Shown one piece after another: positions 11,751 through 22,539 of a stretch of 64,000 nt of DNA. The stretch spans positions 682,001 to 746,000 of the forward strand of contig NC_049905.1 of assembly GCF_001411555.2 (NCBI RefSeq), read 5' to 3'. The stretch's first letter is position 1; the number at the start of each line of letters is the position of its first letter. Made by a program: the position numbers and the translations under genes. The notes beneath the pieces were generated by a model that was not told where the DNA came from, did no database searches, and saw only the letters and a program-made list of their open reading frames with translations. This stretch comes from Juglans regia. Its lineage: Eukaryota; Streptophyta; Magnoliopsida; Fagales; Juglandaceae.

Positions 11751-12239
11751 GATGAGTTGCAATGTTACACTGATGGCTTTTTTCTTGTTCCTTTCTTTTC
11801 CATTTTTGTATCTTGGGTTTGGCTTACATTTTGTTAAAAATTCACCATCTCGTTGAAAAAATGAATAGACAAGATTGTAACAAAATAAATTAACTTTTCC
11901 ATCAATCTTTCATACTTATCCATTCATTTTTGTTTTGATTGTTATATATATGTTGATTTTTTATATATTTATCAGAAACCATGCTCTGAAGATATTTGTA
12001 ATCCATGGAAATACTAAATTTAGACCTTAAACAAGCATGCACTTTCAATTTCTTGAGAACCTCAGAAGGTGCTTGATTTTAAGAATAAAAGGACTTAATT
12101 TTGTTACGTGGGTTTTATCCCATTCTCGTACTGGAGAAATTACAGTACTATCTAATAGAAGAAAACACGCGATGAAAAAAAAAGAAAGCACGCCTCAAGC
12201 CAGACAAGATTCGGAGCAAGGAAACAAGAAAGGGGAATT
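11751..12239. other. 3' flank of the GRAS gene
   Basis: AT-rich non-coding DNA between the GRAS gene and the dirigent relic. It includes the likely 3' untranslated region (TTGAAAAAATGAATAGA near 11855-11870). No other feature is seen. Confidence 0.5.
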
Positions 12240-12244
12240 TCAAT

Positions 12245-12700
12245 GAACACCGTACTATGAATACCAGTGTCTCCATTTTTGGACTGAAACTGCCTTTGCC
12301 AAACCGAACAAATCGGAAAACTCCACTGCCTCCCACAATTGGTGTTTCCCTGTCTGTTTCAAAAACAGGATTACGGCGTTAAGCCCAAAGACAGCTAAGG
12401 GAACTCACATTGAACATTACCTCCTAGGATAGCGGAATTCATCACCAAAAGGAACCCAGGGTCATTGAGAAGCCGAAGCATACATCCCCTGAGCTCTCCC
12501 CACTAGCTTTGAAGAAGTTGGCTCTGGCCCTTGCATCAATGGGCCGTCTATCATACATGGTAGCACCAAAGCCACCATTGACCTGTTTGGTGGTGCGACA
12601 ATGTTAATGGCAGTCGAATTTGTGCCATCTAGGATGTCATGGGAATATTGAGTGCAAGAGGGCCATTTTCTCCATGCGTTTTTTGCAAACATGATTATAG
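12245..12700 (-). pseudogene. Dirigent protein relic
   Basis: The minus strand shows dirigent pieces in order but in different frames: HDILDGTNSTAINIVAPP, then SSKLVGRAQGMYASASQ, a frame change to FLLVMNSAILGGN, and finally PIVGGSGVFRFVRFG with SFSPKMETLVFIV. These match the dirigent pattern ([37 protein letters not shown]). At least two frameshifts and internal stops rule out a product. It is the third and most decayed member of the local tandem array (14104-14778 and 15607-16176). Confidence 0.8.
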
Positions 12701-12839
12701 GGGATTGCTCTCAGCCTCTGAGAACGTTCCAAAAATGGTGGCAAATGAAGTTGAGAAGAAAGTATGAGACAAACGGAGAAGAGAGTGACTAAAAAGAAAC
12801 AAACCATCTCGAACCGGTTTTCAGAACATTACTTATAGG

Positions 12840-13300
12840 TCGCTTGCTTAAAAGTAGAGGCTTGATGTTTTCCTGCGAGAAACTTTCAAATGGTCATGGC
12901 AATGGTGTTCAGATTTGTGGAGCCTGGCTAAGACCGCTTGAGCACACCATTCAAATCGCTTGAGTAGAGTAGAGACGTTACATAGAGTTCACTTGTGAGC
13001 CGCTCAAATGGCTCGAGCAAACGGCTAGTGGAAAGTTCGTTCGGTGTGTGCTTGACATGTTGCTCGAGCGAATATCGCAGATTGTGATAAATTAGGGTTT
13101 TCTGCCGTGTAACCCTATATCTATGTATTTTTTATACTATGACCGTACATTGAGCACAATAATTTGCCTCAAACACTGTATCTTATGATTCCTCAAGTAA
13201 ATAAAAATCTTCTACAGCTCCGTAGACGTAGGCAAGTTACCAAACCATGTAAACTTTATGTCGTGTGATTGATTGCTTGTTTTCTAGTTTACTTTCATTA
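12840..13300 (+). repeat. Probable Ty1/copia LTR remnant
   Basis: The sequence TCCGTAGACGTAGGCAAGTT, then ACCAAACCATGTAAACTTTA and TGTCGTGTGATTGATT, is very like the leader/U5 end of many plant copia LTRs, which carry GTGGACGTAGGC...CCGAACCACGTAAA...TTGTGTTGTG. GCTCGAGCGA and TAGGGTTTTCTGCCGTGTAA upstream fit an LTR too. No second LTR, primer site or target duplication was found, so it may be a solo or truncated LTR. Limits are approximate. Confidence 0.5.
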
Positions 13301-13444
13301 TTGTCATTGTTTTTTTCACAACAATTGGAACTTGCCTTCATCAAAAATAAAGAAAAAAAGGTGAAAAACTATTGCTTTAATAACTTTGAGAGGCAGCAAT
13401 TTTTGTTATCAAAGACTCAGAAATTGGTTTTCACGGAAGAGTGC

Positions 13445-13620
13445 CCCACTCTTACCGGCAGTTTTTTTTTTTTCTTTTGTTTTTTTCACATTTTTTTATA
13501 TTTTTAAATATTTTTAAAAAATAAAAAAAAATACACTAATACATTTAAAATTACTTTCTTAATCACTAAATAAAAATTGACCAGGGGTCAAATAAAATGG
13601 GCAAAGTGGGAAGGCAAAGT
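13445..13620. repeat. MITE core copy
   Basis: The AT-rich core (TTTTTTATATTTTTAAATAT, then AATAAAAAAAAATACACTAA and TTTCTTAATCACTAAATAAA) is shared with the Mutator-type MITEs elsewhere in the window. The flanking GCCCCACTCTTACC and GGGCAAAGTGGGAAGGC could be eroded termini. No clear duplication. Confidence 0.45.
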
Positions 13621-14103
13621 AGTATTTTTCTTCACGGAATCAGGGTACCAATGCGAAAGCATGGCGTGTGATAGCAGTGTGATTGTCTAGGGTGGATTCA
13701 TGCACCTTTTTAATAAGTGGGATACCCCATTTAACAACACAAATCCACCCACCGTTTGGCTTGGGTCCAGCTCAAGATGGGACACTCCAATAATTCAAGA
13801 AAAGCATGCTTGCTTAAAAGACGAGGCTTCATTATAGCTAGTTTTTTGCTTTCTCAGATGATTTCTTTCAAGGGAAGAGAGGAGACGCGTGTGATTGTCA
13901 AGGGCGTCCATGTTCTCAATCAAGAGTTCAGTAATTGGGAGCCAAAACACACCCAGTCGTGAATTCAAATGCTCCAAACAAGGACATATGTATACAGAAT
14001 TTCTCTATTTTTCCAGGCAACCATGGCTACAACACGATATACTTTCACGAAAGAATAAATTAAATAAAACAAAAAGCACACTCAAATAACGATATGATCT
14101 ACA

Positions 14104-14778
14104 TTAGACATATTTAGAAGTGAATGAGTTGTTCAACCCGAAAACAAAGAATAAATAAATAAATAAAACAAAAAACAAAGCATGTTGCCCTGGCTTCATC
14201 CCATGTCGAGCTAAGCTAGCATCAGGCTGGAAATGCGATACATAAACATTGTACTCAACAGTGGCATCTCCTGTGTTTGAATCAAACAATACTGTGTGTG
14301 CCAATGCATAGCCATGAACTTGTCTGAAAACCCCACTACCTCCAACTACGGGCATTTCTCTCACGTCATTACCCACTGGATTTCTCCCAAGAATGCTAAG
14401 AGTACTGCCCTTATATTCACCTTCCACGAAAGCAAAGTTCATAACCATAAGCATTGCAATCTCATTTTGTGCAGCCAGGGCATAGAATCCTTGAGCTCTT
14501 CCAACGAGTTTCGATTCGAGTGCAGACCCTTCCGTTAGAGCATCATCGATCATCATTGTGTTCCCAAAGTTGAAAATGGTGCTTTGGGAGGGTCCTGCAA
14601 TCTTGATAGCACTTGGGTTTTTGCCACTAAGGATATCATGGAAGTAGAAGTGGAGATGGGTCGTCTTTCCGTCGCGCTTAATCGCCACGGCTTCTCTGCT
14701 TTCCTCGATGAAAGCTCCACTGATGGTGTTCAGCAAGGCTGAGCAGAGGGTGATCAGAATGATCAGAAAACAAGCCAT
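14104..14778 (-). CDS. Dirigent protein with C-terminal extension
   Basis: Dirigent proteins are secreted and steer stereoselective phenoxy-radical coupling in lignan and related pathways. The 224-residue product has a signal peptide (about 1-22, MACFLIILITLCSALLNTIS), then [57 protein letters not shown]...VREMPVVGGSG and GYALAHTVLFDSNTGDATVE, ending the domain with YNVYVSHF near residue 189. Family members normally stop here (about 185-195 residues). This one runs on for about 35 residues, including the hydrophobic HALFFVLFIYLFFVFGL. The core is intact and the gene is probably functional; the tail is unusual. It lacks introns, as is typical. Confidence 0.85.
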   Translation of the reverse strand: MACFLIILITLCSALLNTISGAFIEESREAVAIKRDGKTTHLHFYFHDILSGKNPSAIKIAGPSQSTIFNFGNTMMIDDALTEGSALESKLVGRAQGFYALAAQNEIAMLMVMNFAFVEGEYKGSTLSILGRNPVGNDVREMPVVGGSGVFRQVHGYALAHTVLFDSNTGDATVEYNVYVSHFQPDASLARHGMKPGQHALFFVLFIYLFFVFGLNNSFTSKYV

Positions 14779-14861
14779 TTGGAGAATTTGCCTCCAAAGT
14801 AAGCTTTTGTGGAGGGTTAATGCTACTTTGATTTATGTTCACTAGTGGTAATATCTTTACG

Positions 14862-14870
14862 ATTTTATAG
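14862..14870 (-). promoter_or_regulatory. TATA box of the dirigent gene
   Basis: The minus strand reads CTATAAAAT about 85 bases upstream of the ATG. The same box with the same neighbours (AATATCTTTAC on the plus-strand left) precedes the paralogue at 16218-16226, so the promoter was duplicated with the gene. Confidence 0.55.
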
Positions 14871-15606
14871 ATGGAGGAAAAGCGTTAAAGTTGATACCTT
14901 TCCATTATCTAAAGCGAGAAGAGCTTTTCAAAAGGTAGATTCATCTACCAGCTTGATGCGTTTTCAAGAAACCATTTTAATGTTTTTTGTTGGCCTACCT
15001 TTTTACTTTATTGGTTTCTTTTCCATGCTTCTTAATAGTCATTTTGAAGGAAAAATGATTGTGCCTAAGATGGAAAAGAAACTCTGATATCATCTGATAT
15101 GACGAGGCTATAAATGTAGAGTGTTTTTGAAGGAAAAATGATTGTGCTTACTTTACTCCAAGAGCTAAAATTGACGTATAATCTACGCACAATGATGTTA
15201 GATCTACCGTTCATACTCATTGTCACTGTTCATTAATGGATTCTATCATGTGTAAACCTCCAACAATGAACCTGACTATGTGTATGTGATAGTTAATGTG
15301 AGTGGCTAAATCATTGCTCGAGCAACAATCGCGCGTCCCCCTTTTTTTATCAAACCAAAATGCAGAGTCGTTATACATTAACAAGGAGAATACAATAGTA
15401 GTTGAAAGCGAAACATTCGCAATTTGTGAATATAAATGAAATGAGGTAGAGAGTCAGCAGGCAATGCCCACATATATAGAGTATTAATATTTTTTGGGGG
15501 TAACAATACATTTGAGGCAATCGTACAACAGAGCACATTTGAAGAAATAAATAAATAAATAAAAAACAAGACAAGACAAGATCCCCTTACTCATCCGATC
15601 TCAAGC
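14871..15606. other. Spacer between dirigent paralogues
   Basis: Promoter DNA of the first gene and 3' flank of the second. Open frames here are short and without family features. No repeat element was recognised. Confidence 0.4.
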
Positions 15607-16176
15607 TTAAGCCACAACAAATCCCTGGAAATGCAATACGTAAACATGGTACTCGACAATGGCATCTCCTGTTTTCGGGTCAACCGAAATTGTATGTGCC
15701 AATGCATAGCCACGAGCATTCCTGAAAAGCCCGCTACCTCCAACAATAGACATTTCTCTCACGTCACTAAACACTGGATTTCTCCCAAGAATGGTAATGC
15801 TACTGCCATTATACTTATCTTCCATGAAAACAAAGTTCATAACCATAAGCAATGAAGCCTCATTTTGAGAAGCCATGGCATAAAATCCTTGAGCCCTTCC
15901 CACGATTTTTTATGCGAGTTTAGGCCCTTCGGTTAGTGCATCATCAACCATCATCGTGTTCCCGAAGTCGAAAATGGTACTGTTTGGCGGCCCTGCAACT
16001 CTGACAGCACTTGGGCTTTTGCCACTAACGATATCATGGAAGTAGAAGTGGAGATGGCTCGTCTTTTGCTCGCAGTTTATCGCTATGGCATCTGTGATTT
16101 CCTCAACAAAAGCTGCACTGAGGGTATTCAGCAAGGCTAAGCAGAGGATGAGGAGAATGATAAGCGAACAAACCAT
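15607..16176 (-). pseudogene. Dirigent gene with one in-frame stop codon
   Basis: From the ATG at 16174-16176 the frame gives a signal peptide (MVCSLIILLILCLALLNTLS) and the N-terminal dirigent motifs (HLHFYFHDIVSGKSPSAVRV), then TAA at 15910-15912. In the same frame the domain continues with [51 protein letters not shown] and [10 protein letters not shown] to a normal end at 15607. The intact paralogue has a sense codon at the stop position (ESKLVG against A*KIVG). There is no frameshift. Without the stop it would be about 189 codons. This is either a recent pseudogene or an allele with a null mutation; a sequencing error cannot be excluded. Confidence 0.85.
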
Positions 16177-16217
16177 TTTGGGGAATTGCCTCTGGTTTTA
16201 GTAGCAATATCTTTACC

Positions 16218-16226
16218 ATTTTATAG
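16218..16226 (-). promoter_or_regulatory. TATA box of the second dirigent copy
   Basis: The minus strand reads CTATAAAAT about 40 bases before the ATG. It lies in the same local context as the box at 14862-14870, though it is about 40 bases nearer its gene. Confidence 0.5.
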
Positions 16227-17100
16227 GATGAGCTTTTCAAAAGGATTGGGCTACTTGATGATGAGTCTTCAAGAAGTGTACCATTGCTTTTTATTGGCCT
16301 ACTTCTTTACTGGTTTTATAACTTTCTCTTCTCTGTGTGTACATATATAGAAAATTTATTATGCGTACTAACTTGATTTAGAATATAAATTTTAAAATTT
16401 ATATATTATAAATTAAATTTTACTATTTAAATAATGTGGATAGTAACTCCACACACGATTTAAATATTAGAATAACTCGTATATATATATATACACAACA
16501 ATTGACAAATATAATTCTTGTATTAATTGAAAATGATAAAATTAAAAATAAAAATAATATGTTTTTATAGTTTATCATCTCTTCTTAATCTAGATCATAA
16601 ATATAATGTAATATCAATAAAAAAAAAAATTAGTTTAAAGCTGAGAGAAATGTTATTTATTATTCTTATAAAATATTAACATGTGATTTGTTATTTTTAT
16701 CTTTATATCAATATGACATTTAAATAAAATGATAAAAATAATAAATCATATGTTAGTGTGTAGTATAAAAAATAATAAATATAATTTTTTTAAAAGTTAC
16801 AAAGTGATTCCATAAAAATGAACTAACAAATTAACTTGTTTTCGTGTAATCCTTCGTATCTGTTTTCTAAAAAAAAATAAAAAATTTATAATTTGATAAA
16901 CAATATCAAATCACATTAAGTGACTTTGTGACCAGATGATTTATCTTTTTCTAGAGCATAAGCTTGATTTTTCTAAAGAAAAAATTTTGACGATAAAATA
17001 ACGTGAGCGCTAAACATGCTGCTGCAGGTTGACTTTCGGAGTAGGAAATACTAAATAGTGGGGGCTTGTGTGTGGCGTGGCCGTGCACCATAATCTCATC
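16227..17100. other. AT-rich intergenic DNA with a probable MITE
   Basis: At about 16655-16795 there is an imperfect inverted repeat: TTATTTATTATTCTTATAAA and AACATGTGATTTGTTATTTT on the left, mirrored by AATAAATCATATGTTAGTGT and ATAAAAAATAATAAATAT on the right. The arms face each other around 16725, which suggests a small foldback element. The remainder contains nothing I recognise. Confidence 0.45.
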
Positions 17101-17721
17101 GACACTCCGAGAGATACAGAGAGAGAGGGAGAGAGATCCTAAAGTTATAGGAAATCAACCGAGAAATTTCACCCAAAGCTGGAGGAAGGGTTTTGGGTAA
17201 TCCAAGCCTACCAGTTCATTATCTTTTTCCCTATATTTTCTTTTCTTTTCTTTTGAGAATAATAGCTTATGTCTTATCTCGCAACTTTTTTTTTCGCTTT
17301 AATTTCATGCGCATCATACCGTATGTAACCCTATACCGTATGCGCATCAACTTTTTTTATTTGGGATTGCTGGTTTGTTGTGGAATATCGATCTTGGTGG
17401 TAAATGTTCACAGTTTTGATGTTTGGTTTCATATCGGGGATTCTCTGTATTTGATGAAATGTCTTATTGGACACAGGTTTTGATTTTCCATTAATTCCAT
17501 CGGTTTTAGACGTTTCGTGTGTTTTTTGGTCATTTTATTTTGCTCAAATCTCTACTTTGGAACTGCACTGATTACATGTGGAATTTGTGTGGGTATGTGT
17601 CATTTTGGGTTTTTGGCTTCTCTCTCGTATAAAATACCTGTGTACTCAGGCATGCCCATTTATGTTCTCTACTTTGATGATCTAAAGTTGATGATTGTGT
17701 TTATGCAAGCACCATGCAACT

Positions 17722-18003
17722 CTTCTTATGGAAGTTTGTCGACGGAACTTTTCGCATAGATGGAACAGTGTGTGTTTAATTTATTGCTTTGGATTGGTTA
17801 TTCATTGTATAGATCTTGGAAATAAGGTGATGTCTTTTTTGGACGCTTGGGCTTTATTGGTTTATATTCTTGGTATTTTTTTTGTGAGTCCTAAGTGTAG
17901 GATATAGTCTCGGTTTTCCTCTGCCATAAGTGAGGGCTACTTCAATAAATTTGAGGAGGAGTCACTCTTGAACATGTGACTCTGACTCTTGAAAAAAAAA
18001 AAA
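17722..18003 (+). mobile_element. Retroposed fragment with 15-bp target duplication
   Basis: The 282-bp insert ends in a run of A (about 17992-18005) and is flanked by direct repeats AAGCACCATGCAACT at 17707-17721 and 18004-18018. These are marks of target-primed reverse transcription. The sequence before the poly-A (GTGAGGGCTACTTCAATAAA, then CACTCTTGAACATGTGACTC) resembles LINE 3' untranslated DNA, but no coding part is visible. A 5'-truncated LINE or a SINE is possible. It lies in the leader intron of the YAE1-type gene. Confidence 0.75.
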
Positions 18004-18162
18004 AAGCACCATGCAACTTGAAGTTTTTATTTTTTCGATTTATCTGCATACTGCCGTTGGGATAATTCATTATTGAAAATCCTCATTTTTTTGTGTGTGG
18101 TGTTTTACTTATTGATATGCTGGACTTTGTTACTTTAGTTTCACTTGTTTATGCTTGTACAG

Positions 18163-19751
18163 ATGGAGGGCAATCTTGCTGAAGAGCTTTACTCGGAAAG
18201 TCTGAAGCTGTCCAAGACAAACTTAGTTTCTTCTTCAACTTCCGTTAGTAAAGAAAGTGATTTGCATGGTATTACTTTAATTTATATGTTTTAAGGCAAA
18301 TCTGGCTGAGAAACTTATGATCAAATGCTTTTTACATTTTATTTGTGTTTTCTATTTTTGTGTTGAATGGCACTTCCAACCTGCATAAGGATGGATGATA
18401 CATGAGGTCACGTGCATTTCCATGGGTGCTTCAGTTAATCGAAAAAAGAGAAGAACTTCTTGTGTTTAGCTCTTTTGTTTCCTTTCCTTTCTTTTCTTTT
18501 CTTTTATAAATAAATTTCAGCAATTGAAAGTTAAATAGACCCTTGCTGTGGTAGCTGCTTTCTTTGTCTGCATGACATTATCATAAGAAAAGATTTACAT
18601 GCTTAAATGTGGATTTTGATACTAGCAAAACCTTCCTTTTTTCCCAGCGTTAAATACATCTGCTTTGACCTTTTACATCCTTAAGGCATATCAACTTTGG
18701 ATATTCAAAATGAAAGTGAACCCATTTTGCTATTGTTTGCATTCAAAAAGAAAAAGATTATTTTTCTTATTCAATTATTTGAGAAAACGTCTCATTTTCT
18801 GCTCAAGAATTACCTTTTGGAATTTCTCATGCAAGATAGTTTCTTTAGTTGTTATCTTCGCAATTGTTATGGCATAAATTTCTTTTGGAGTAGAGTATGA
18901 GATTTTGGTAGTTTAGCAGCAGTACATCTTATTCATCTTTCTGTTTCAGATTGTCTTGGGGATGATTCGCAGGATGGAGATGGACCTATATGGGACAGTT
19001 CTGGAGATGAGTTGAATGATTCATCTGAATTGGACAGGGAATGGCAGAGGAGACGTGACCAACATCATACAGTAGTTGCCTAACTATAGTTGGTTTTGTT
19101 CATCTATCATCGAAATTTAGCCTGTGCATTTGATTAAATGCTTTTGTGACTTAATTATTTCTTTTTGTTAATGATTCAGCATGGATATCGTGAAGGTATC
19201 ACTGCCGGGAAAGAAGCTTCTGCACAAGAAGGATTTAACATTGGTTTTAAGCAATCAGTCCTTGTTGGGTACAACTGGGGTGTTGTAAGAGGTGTTACCA
19301 GGTAAAACCGGGGGAAGGGGAGGGATGGGGAAAAGCTAATGTTTTCTGTTATCTAGTTTGCAGAAAAAATATCAAATTGCTTGAGATTGTCTCGTACTTA
19401 ATAATTTCTTTTACTTTTGGCCATCTGCAACATGTATGAAGTGCATTGTCTTTCCTCCCAGATGAGTTGAAAGAAAGGCTAATTGGAACCCAAGAAAAGA
19501 GAAACGAATTCAGGGACTTGTATGAATCTGTTCATTCTCTCTCAACGGCAGACGCACTTCGGTTGTTCAATGACAATCTAATGGCCAAGAAAGCTCTGGA
19601 ACAAAGGGAAAATGCAGAGGTTAGTTCTCATTTAGCAGGCCCGCAGGAGCAAAGTTTAGGCTCTGGTCGTCTTGATAATTACATGGGAGAGCTCCAATTA
19701 CTTCTTCCAGACTCTCCTGACCTCAGAGTACATTTTCGTAGAGATGAGTAG
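18163..19751 (+). CDS. YAE1-type protein (Yae1 N-terminal domain)
   Basis: Yae1 with Lto1 forms the adaptor that brings the cytosolic iron-sulfur machinery to the ribosome-recycling ATPase ABCE1/Rli1. Exons are 18163-18268, 18950-19071, 19180-19301 and 19442-19751. All have AG/GT borders, phases join, and the sum is 660 bases (219 residues). The signature deca-GX3 repeat is encoded in exon 3: HGYREGITAGKEASAQEGFN, then IGFKQSVLVGYNWGVVRGV. Upstream is an acidic stretch (PIWDSSGDELNDSSELDREW), and the C-terminus is long and polar with RNEFRDLYESVHSLSTADAL. The ATG directly follows the acceptor at 18162, so a leader intron of about 960 bases begins near 17200. The fold is certain; the Fe-S adaptor role is inferred from yeast and human homologues. 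Confidence 0.85.
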
Positions 19752-20838
19752 ATGCTGTTGTAACTTTGGTACCATTAGTTCCTGTTTTTTATACAAAAAT
19801 GAAAGGGAAAAACGGTGGTTTTTAAATTATTTGTGATTTTTCGACACTCATGCTTAGGTGTCGCAGTTGTATATGTTTAGTGTACTTAGGTTATGCCTAT
19901 TTATTTTACTGATAAAAAGAATTAGTTGTGTTTTTTCTTTTATTTAAATTTTTATAGTAACGATGTACAAGAGAGACTATAAATATTGATATGCTTTGGC
20001 ATGAGATGCTTAAAAATGAAGAGTTTGTTTTACTCGCAAATGACAGTTGTATATGTGACACCCCATATGATAAAGATTAGGGTAGGTGGTGTATGAATCT
20101 CACATTGTTTGAGAATGAAAAGTTCTTGCTCTTTATAAGATTATAATGTGGCTCTAATTTTATAATTGACTTCACAGCATAAGACATCTGTCGCTTCGCT
20201 TGCTCCTTGAAATGCATGGACGGATGACATGGACATCGGTGAATTTAGTTAGCATAAGCTTGGCTGATAGGTACTCGTACTTACATTAGAGAAAGCTACT
20301 AGAGTTCATAACCAGCTAGACGTACAAAGGTTCAGTTTGTACCATACAATAAAGTAAAATTATTAGGAACACAAACTGTAAGCATACATGGCATAGTATG
20401 ATGGGATGGAAGCACCACGTGTACATAATCCAGGATTACCAAACAATTACACGCAAATAAATCAAACATCTCAAGTAATAATGTCAGTACACACCATTAT
20501 TGAAGCGGAAACTAAAATGTCAGCCACACAGCTTAAGAGAAACCATAACACTGTCTAAACCTCAATCTCCATTGAACATCAGTTCGTCATTCGATCAGAA
20601 TGCTTTCTCCGTAAATACCTTTTAACATCTACAGAACACGGAATCTACTCGTGAAATTCGAGTCACGGCGACATGTTAATACTTTTTAAACTGATTTCTC
20701 TTCATTATCACCTGCAGAGATCGCAAAATAGACTTTTGTTATATGATTGTTTGAACTCAAAATTAGAGAATGATAAAAAGAATGATGTTGACAATGGAGT
20801 TTCTATATTTACATCAGTAAGTGCCGTCAGCTACATGC
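19752..20838. other. Intergenic region with possible LTR-like sequence
   Basis: At about 20055-20160 the sequence TGTGACACCCCATATGATAA...CTCACATTGTTTGAGAATG...CTCTTTATAAGATTATAATG resembles a plant repeat family (TGT..CACAT...CTTATAAG..TGTAATG) often found as small LTRs. The 19855-19920 stretch (TTAGGTTATGCCTATTTATT) resembles the LINE tail at 280-310. Neither has clear ends. Confidence 0.35.
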
Positions 20839-22442
20839 TCACATTGGCCTTGCATGAACAAAAGCTGTTGTATTCCCCAATTGGGGTTCGTATTTGGATG
20901 TCGGCATGACTGCTTCAAAAGCTTGAACGAGTAGCGCCACCTTTCTCTTCTTGGCTGGAGTGAGATGGGTAACAGCCTGTTGAAGGTGGTAATCAAGCAT
21001 CCACTCTGCATTTTTCCTTTCTTCCATCATTTGATGCCTTAGATCAACCTTTTCTGCTTCTTGATCAGGAGCCAAGGCAGATGGTTTGGTTCTCGCGGGT
21101 TGAAGTTCCTTGATTCCTCCTCATCCTTGATACACTTCTTGCATCTAGTTGTCCATTTCTAACTGTTGCAGAAGTCGGGCGGTTGTCGGGTGGACTCTTT
21201 AGCACCAGGGAAGAATGTTGTCTCCATTTCTGGACTAGTTATACCACTGGTTATTGACTCGATACATCTTCTGCATCTGACTCAATGTTGTCTTCCACTT
21301 CCATTTTGTCAACTTCTACTCTCTCTTCAACTGAATTGAATATATTTATCCTTGTATTGGTTTGGCTCCCATCATCCTTTGAACTTGAGTTTTTTAAACT
21401 ATTTGATTCATTTGGCCTTTCTCGAGGTTTTGGTCTTCAAGAACATTGGAGTTCTCAGAGTGCCCCTCAGACAGATTATTTCGAGTCTCAATGGTAAAGC
21501 TATCATCATCAATCTGTTCAATTGAATTCGAGTCTTTGGTTTCATGCTCTGTATCTTCCATTTCATCTCCATCATCTTGGATAGTTGCATGCGTCTGCTC
21601 ATCATTTAAAGCTCCATCCGTCGTTTTGCTGGTGCAATTGGCTTCATCGTCTCCAAGTTGAGGATCGGTTTTAGGAATCAGATTGTCTGCTTCAACAACC
21701 CTGGTCTTCTCGCCAGTGTCCTCTCTGGTTGCTCTTAGTTTCTCCACAATTTGCTCCTCCATTGAAGCTGAAGGGATCTCGATGTTGATGAACTCTGTCT
21801 CTGATTGTCCAGTTTCTTCTCCTGAAGTTTTTGATTCCTCAAATGCATCTTCATTCAAAGGAATCTGGTTGCAATTTAGGCTCTAGCTAGATTCTTGAGT
21901 TTCCGAGATCAGACGTAGCGCATCTAGTTTAGAATCACTATCATCAGATTGTGCTTCAGAGCATCCACTCCCCTCCCCCCCCCCCCCCAAAACCGCACTG
22001 CTCGAGATTTTCCTCAAAATCATCCTCAGATTGTGCTGACCCTTCAGATAGGGTCTTTGCAACTTGTTTGTCCCTGTATTCTCCCACTGCTTCATCACCC
22101 CAATCAATCGACGACATGGTAACAATCTGACCCTCAAGTTCTCTAGCGACATCAAGTATTTCCACTTTATCTCCATGTATCCCTTCTCCCATTGCTTTAG
22201 TGCCGTTGTCGTTACTTGTGGCATATATTTCAATGAAAAAAATCTGCGCCCACATCTTGTAACAAAGGAGGCCAATCCAAATTTCGAAAATCAGCTTCTT
22301 TGTGTGCAGGCGTGCCCGCAAAGATCAACTTTGGAATAACGATTCCTTTCGCTTCTATGCTAGACGGCTTTGCTCCTCGTTGGCTTAACGCTTCTATTTT
22401 CATACTCTTCTGGGTCTTCAACAAACGTCTCCTTGCAGACAA
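20839..22442 (-). pseudogene. Calmodulin-binding-domain protein pseudogene (PICBP-like)
   Basis: The C-terminal end is the plant calmodulin-binding domain: DQEAEKVDLRHQMMEERKNA, then HLTPAKKRKVALLVQAFEAV near 20850-21070. Just upstream, in another frame, is RNFNPREPNHLP, which in intact proteins runs directly into the ...EAEKVDLRHQ part, so there is a frameshift near 21080. Further upstream come an acidic region (21394-21858, NEDAFEESKTSGEETGQSET), a TAG stop at 21883-21885 in the same frame, a 14-C run at 21975-21988 where the frame changes again, and VEILDVARELEGQIVTMSSI to about 22275. Basic sequence (MSARRRLLKTQKSMKIEAL) is near 22442. Several disruptions make a functional product unlikely. 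Introns could explain some changes, but the relatives I know have this part in one exon. Confidence 0.7.
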
Positions 22443-22539
22443 ACGTCTCTTTTATTTCCTCTATTGTTATTAAAAATAGGTACCATGTTTAGAATATATT
22501 TCAAGATTTTAAATTGTTAAGAAAAATAAATTTAATTAT

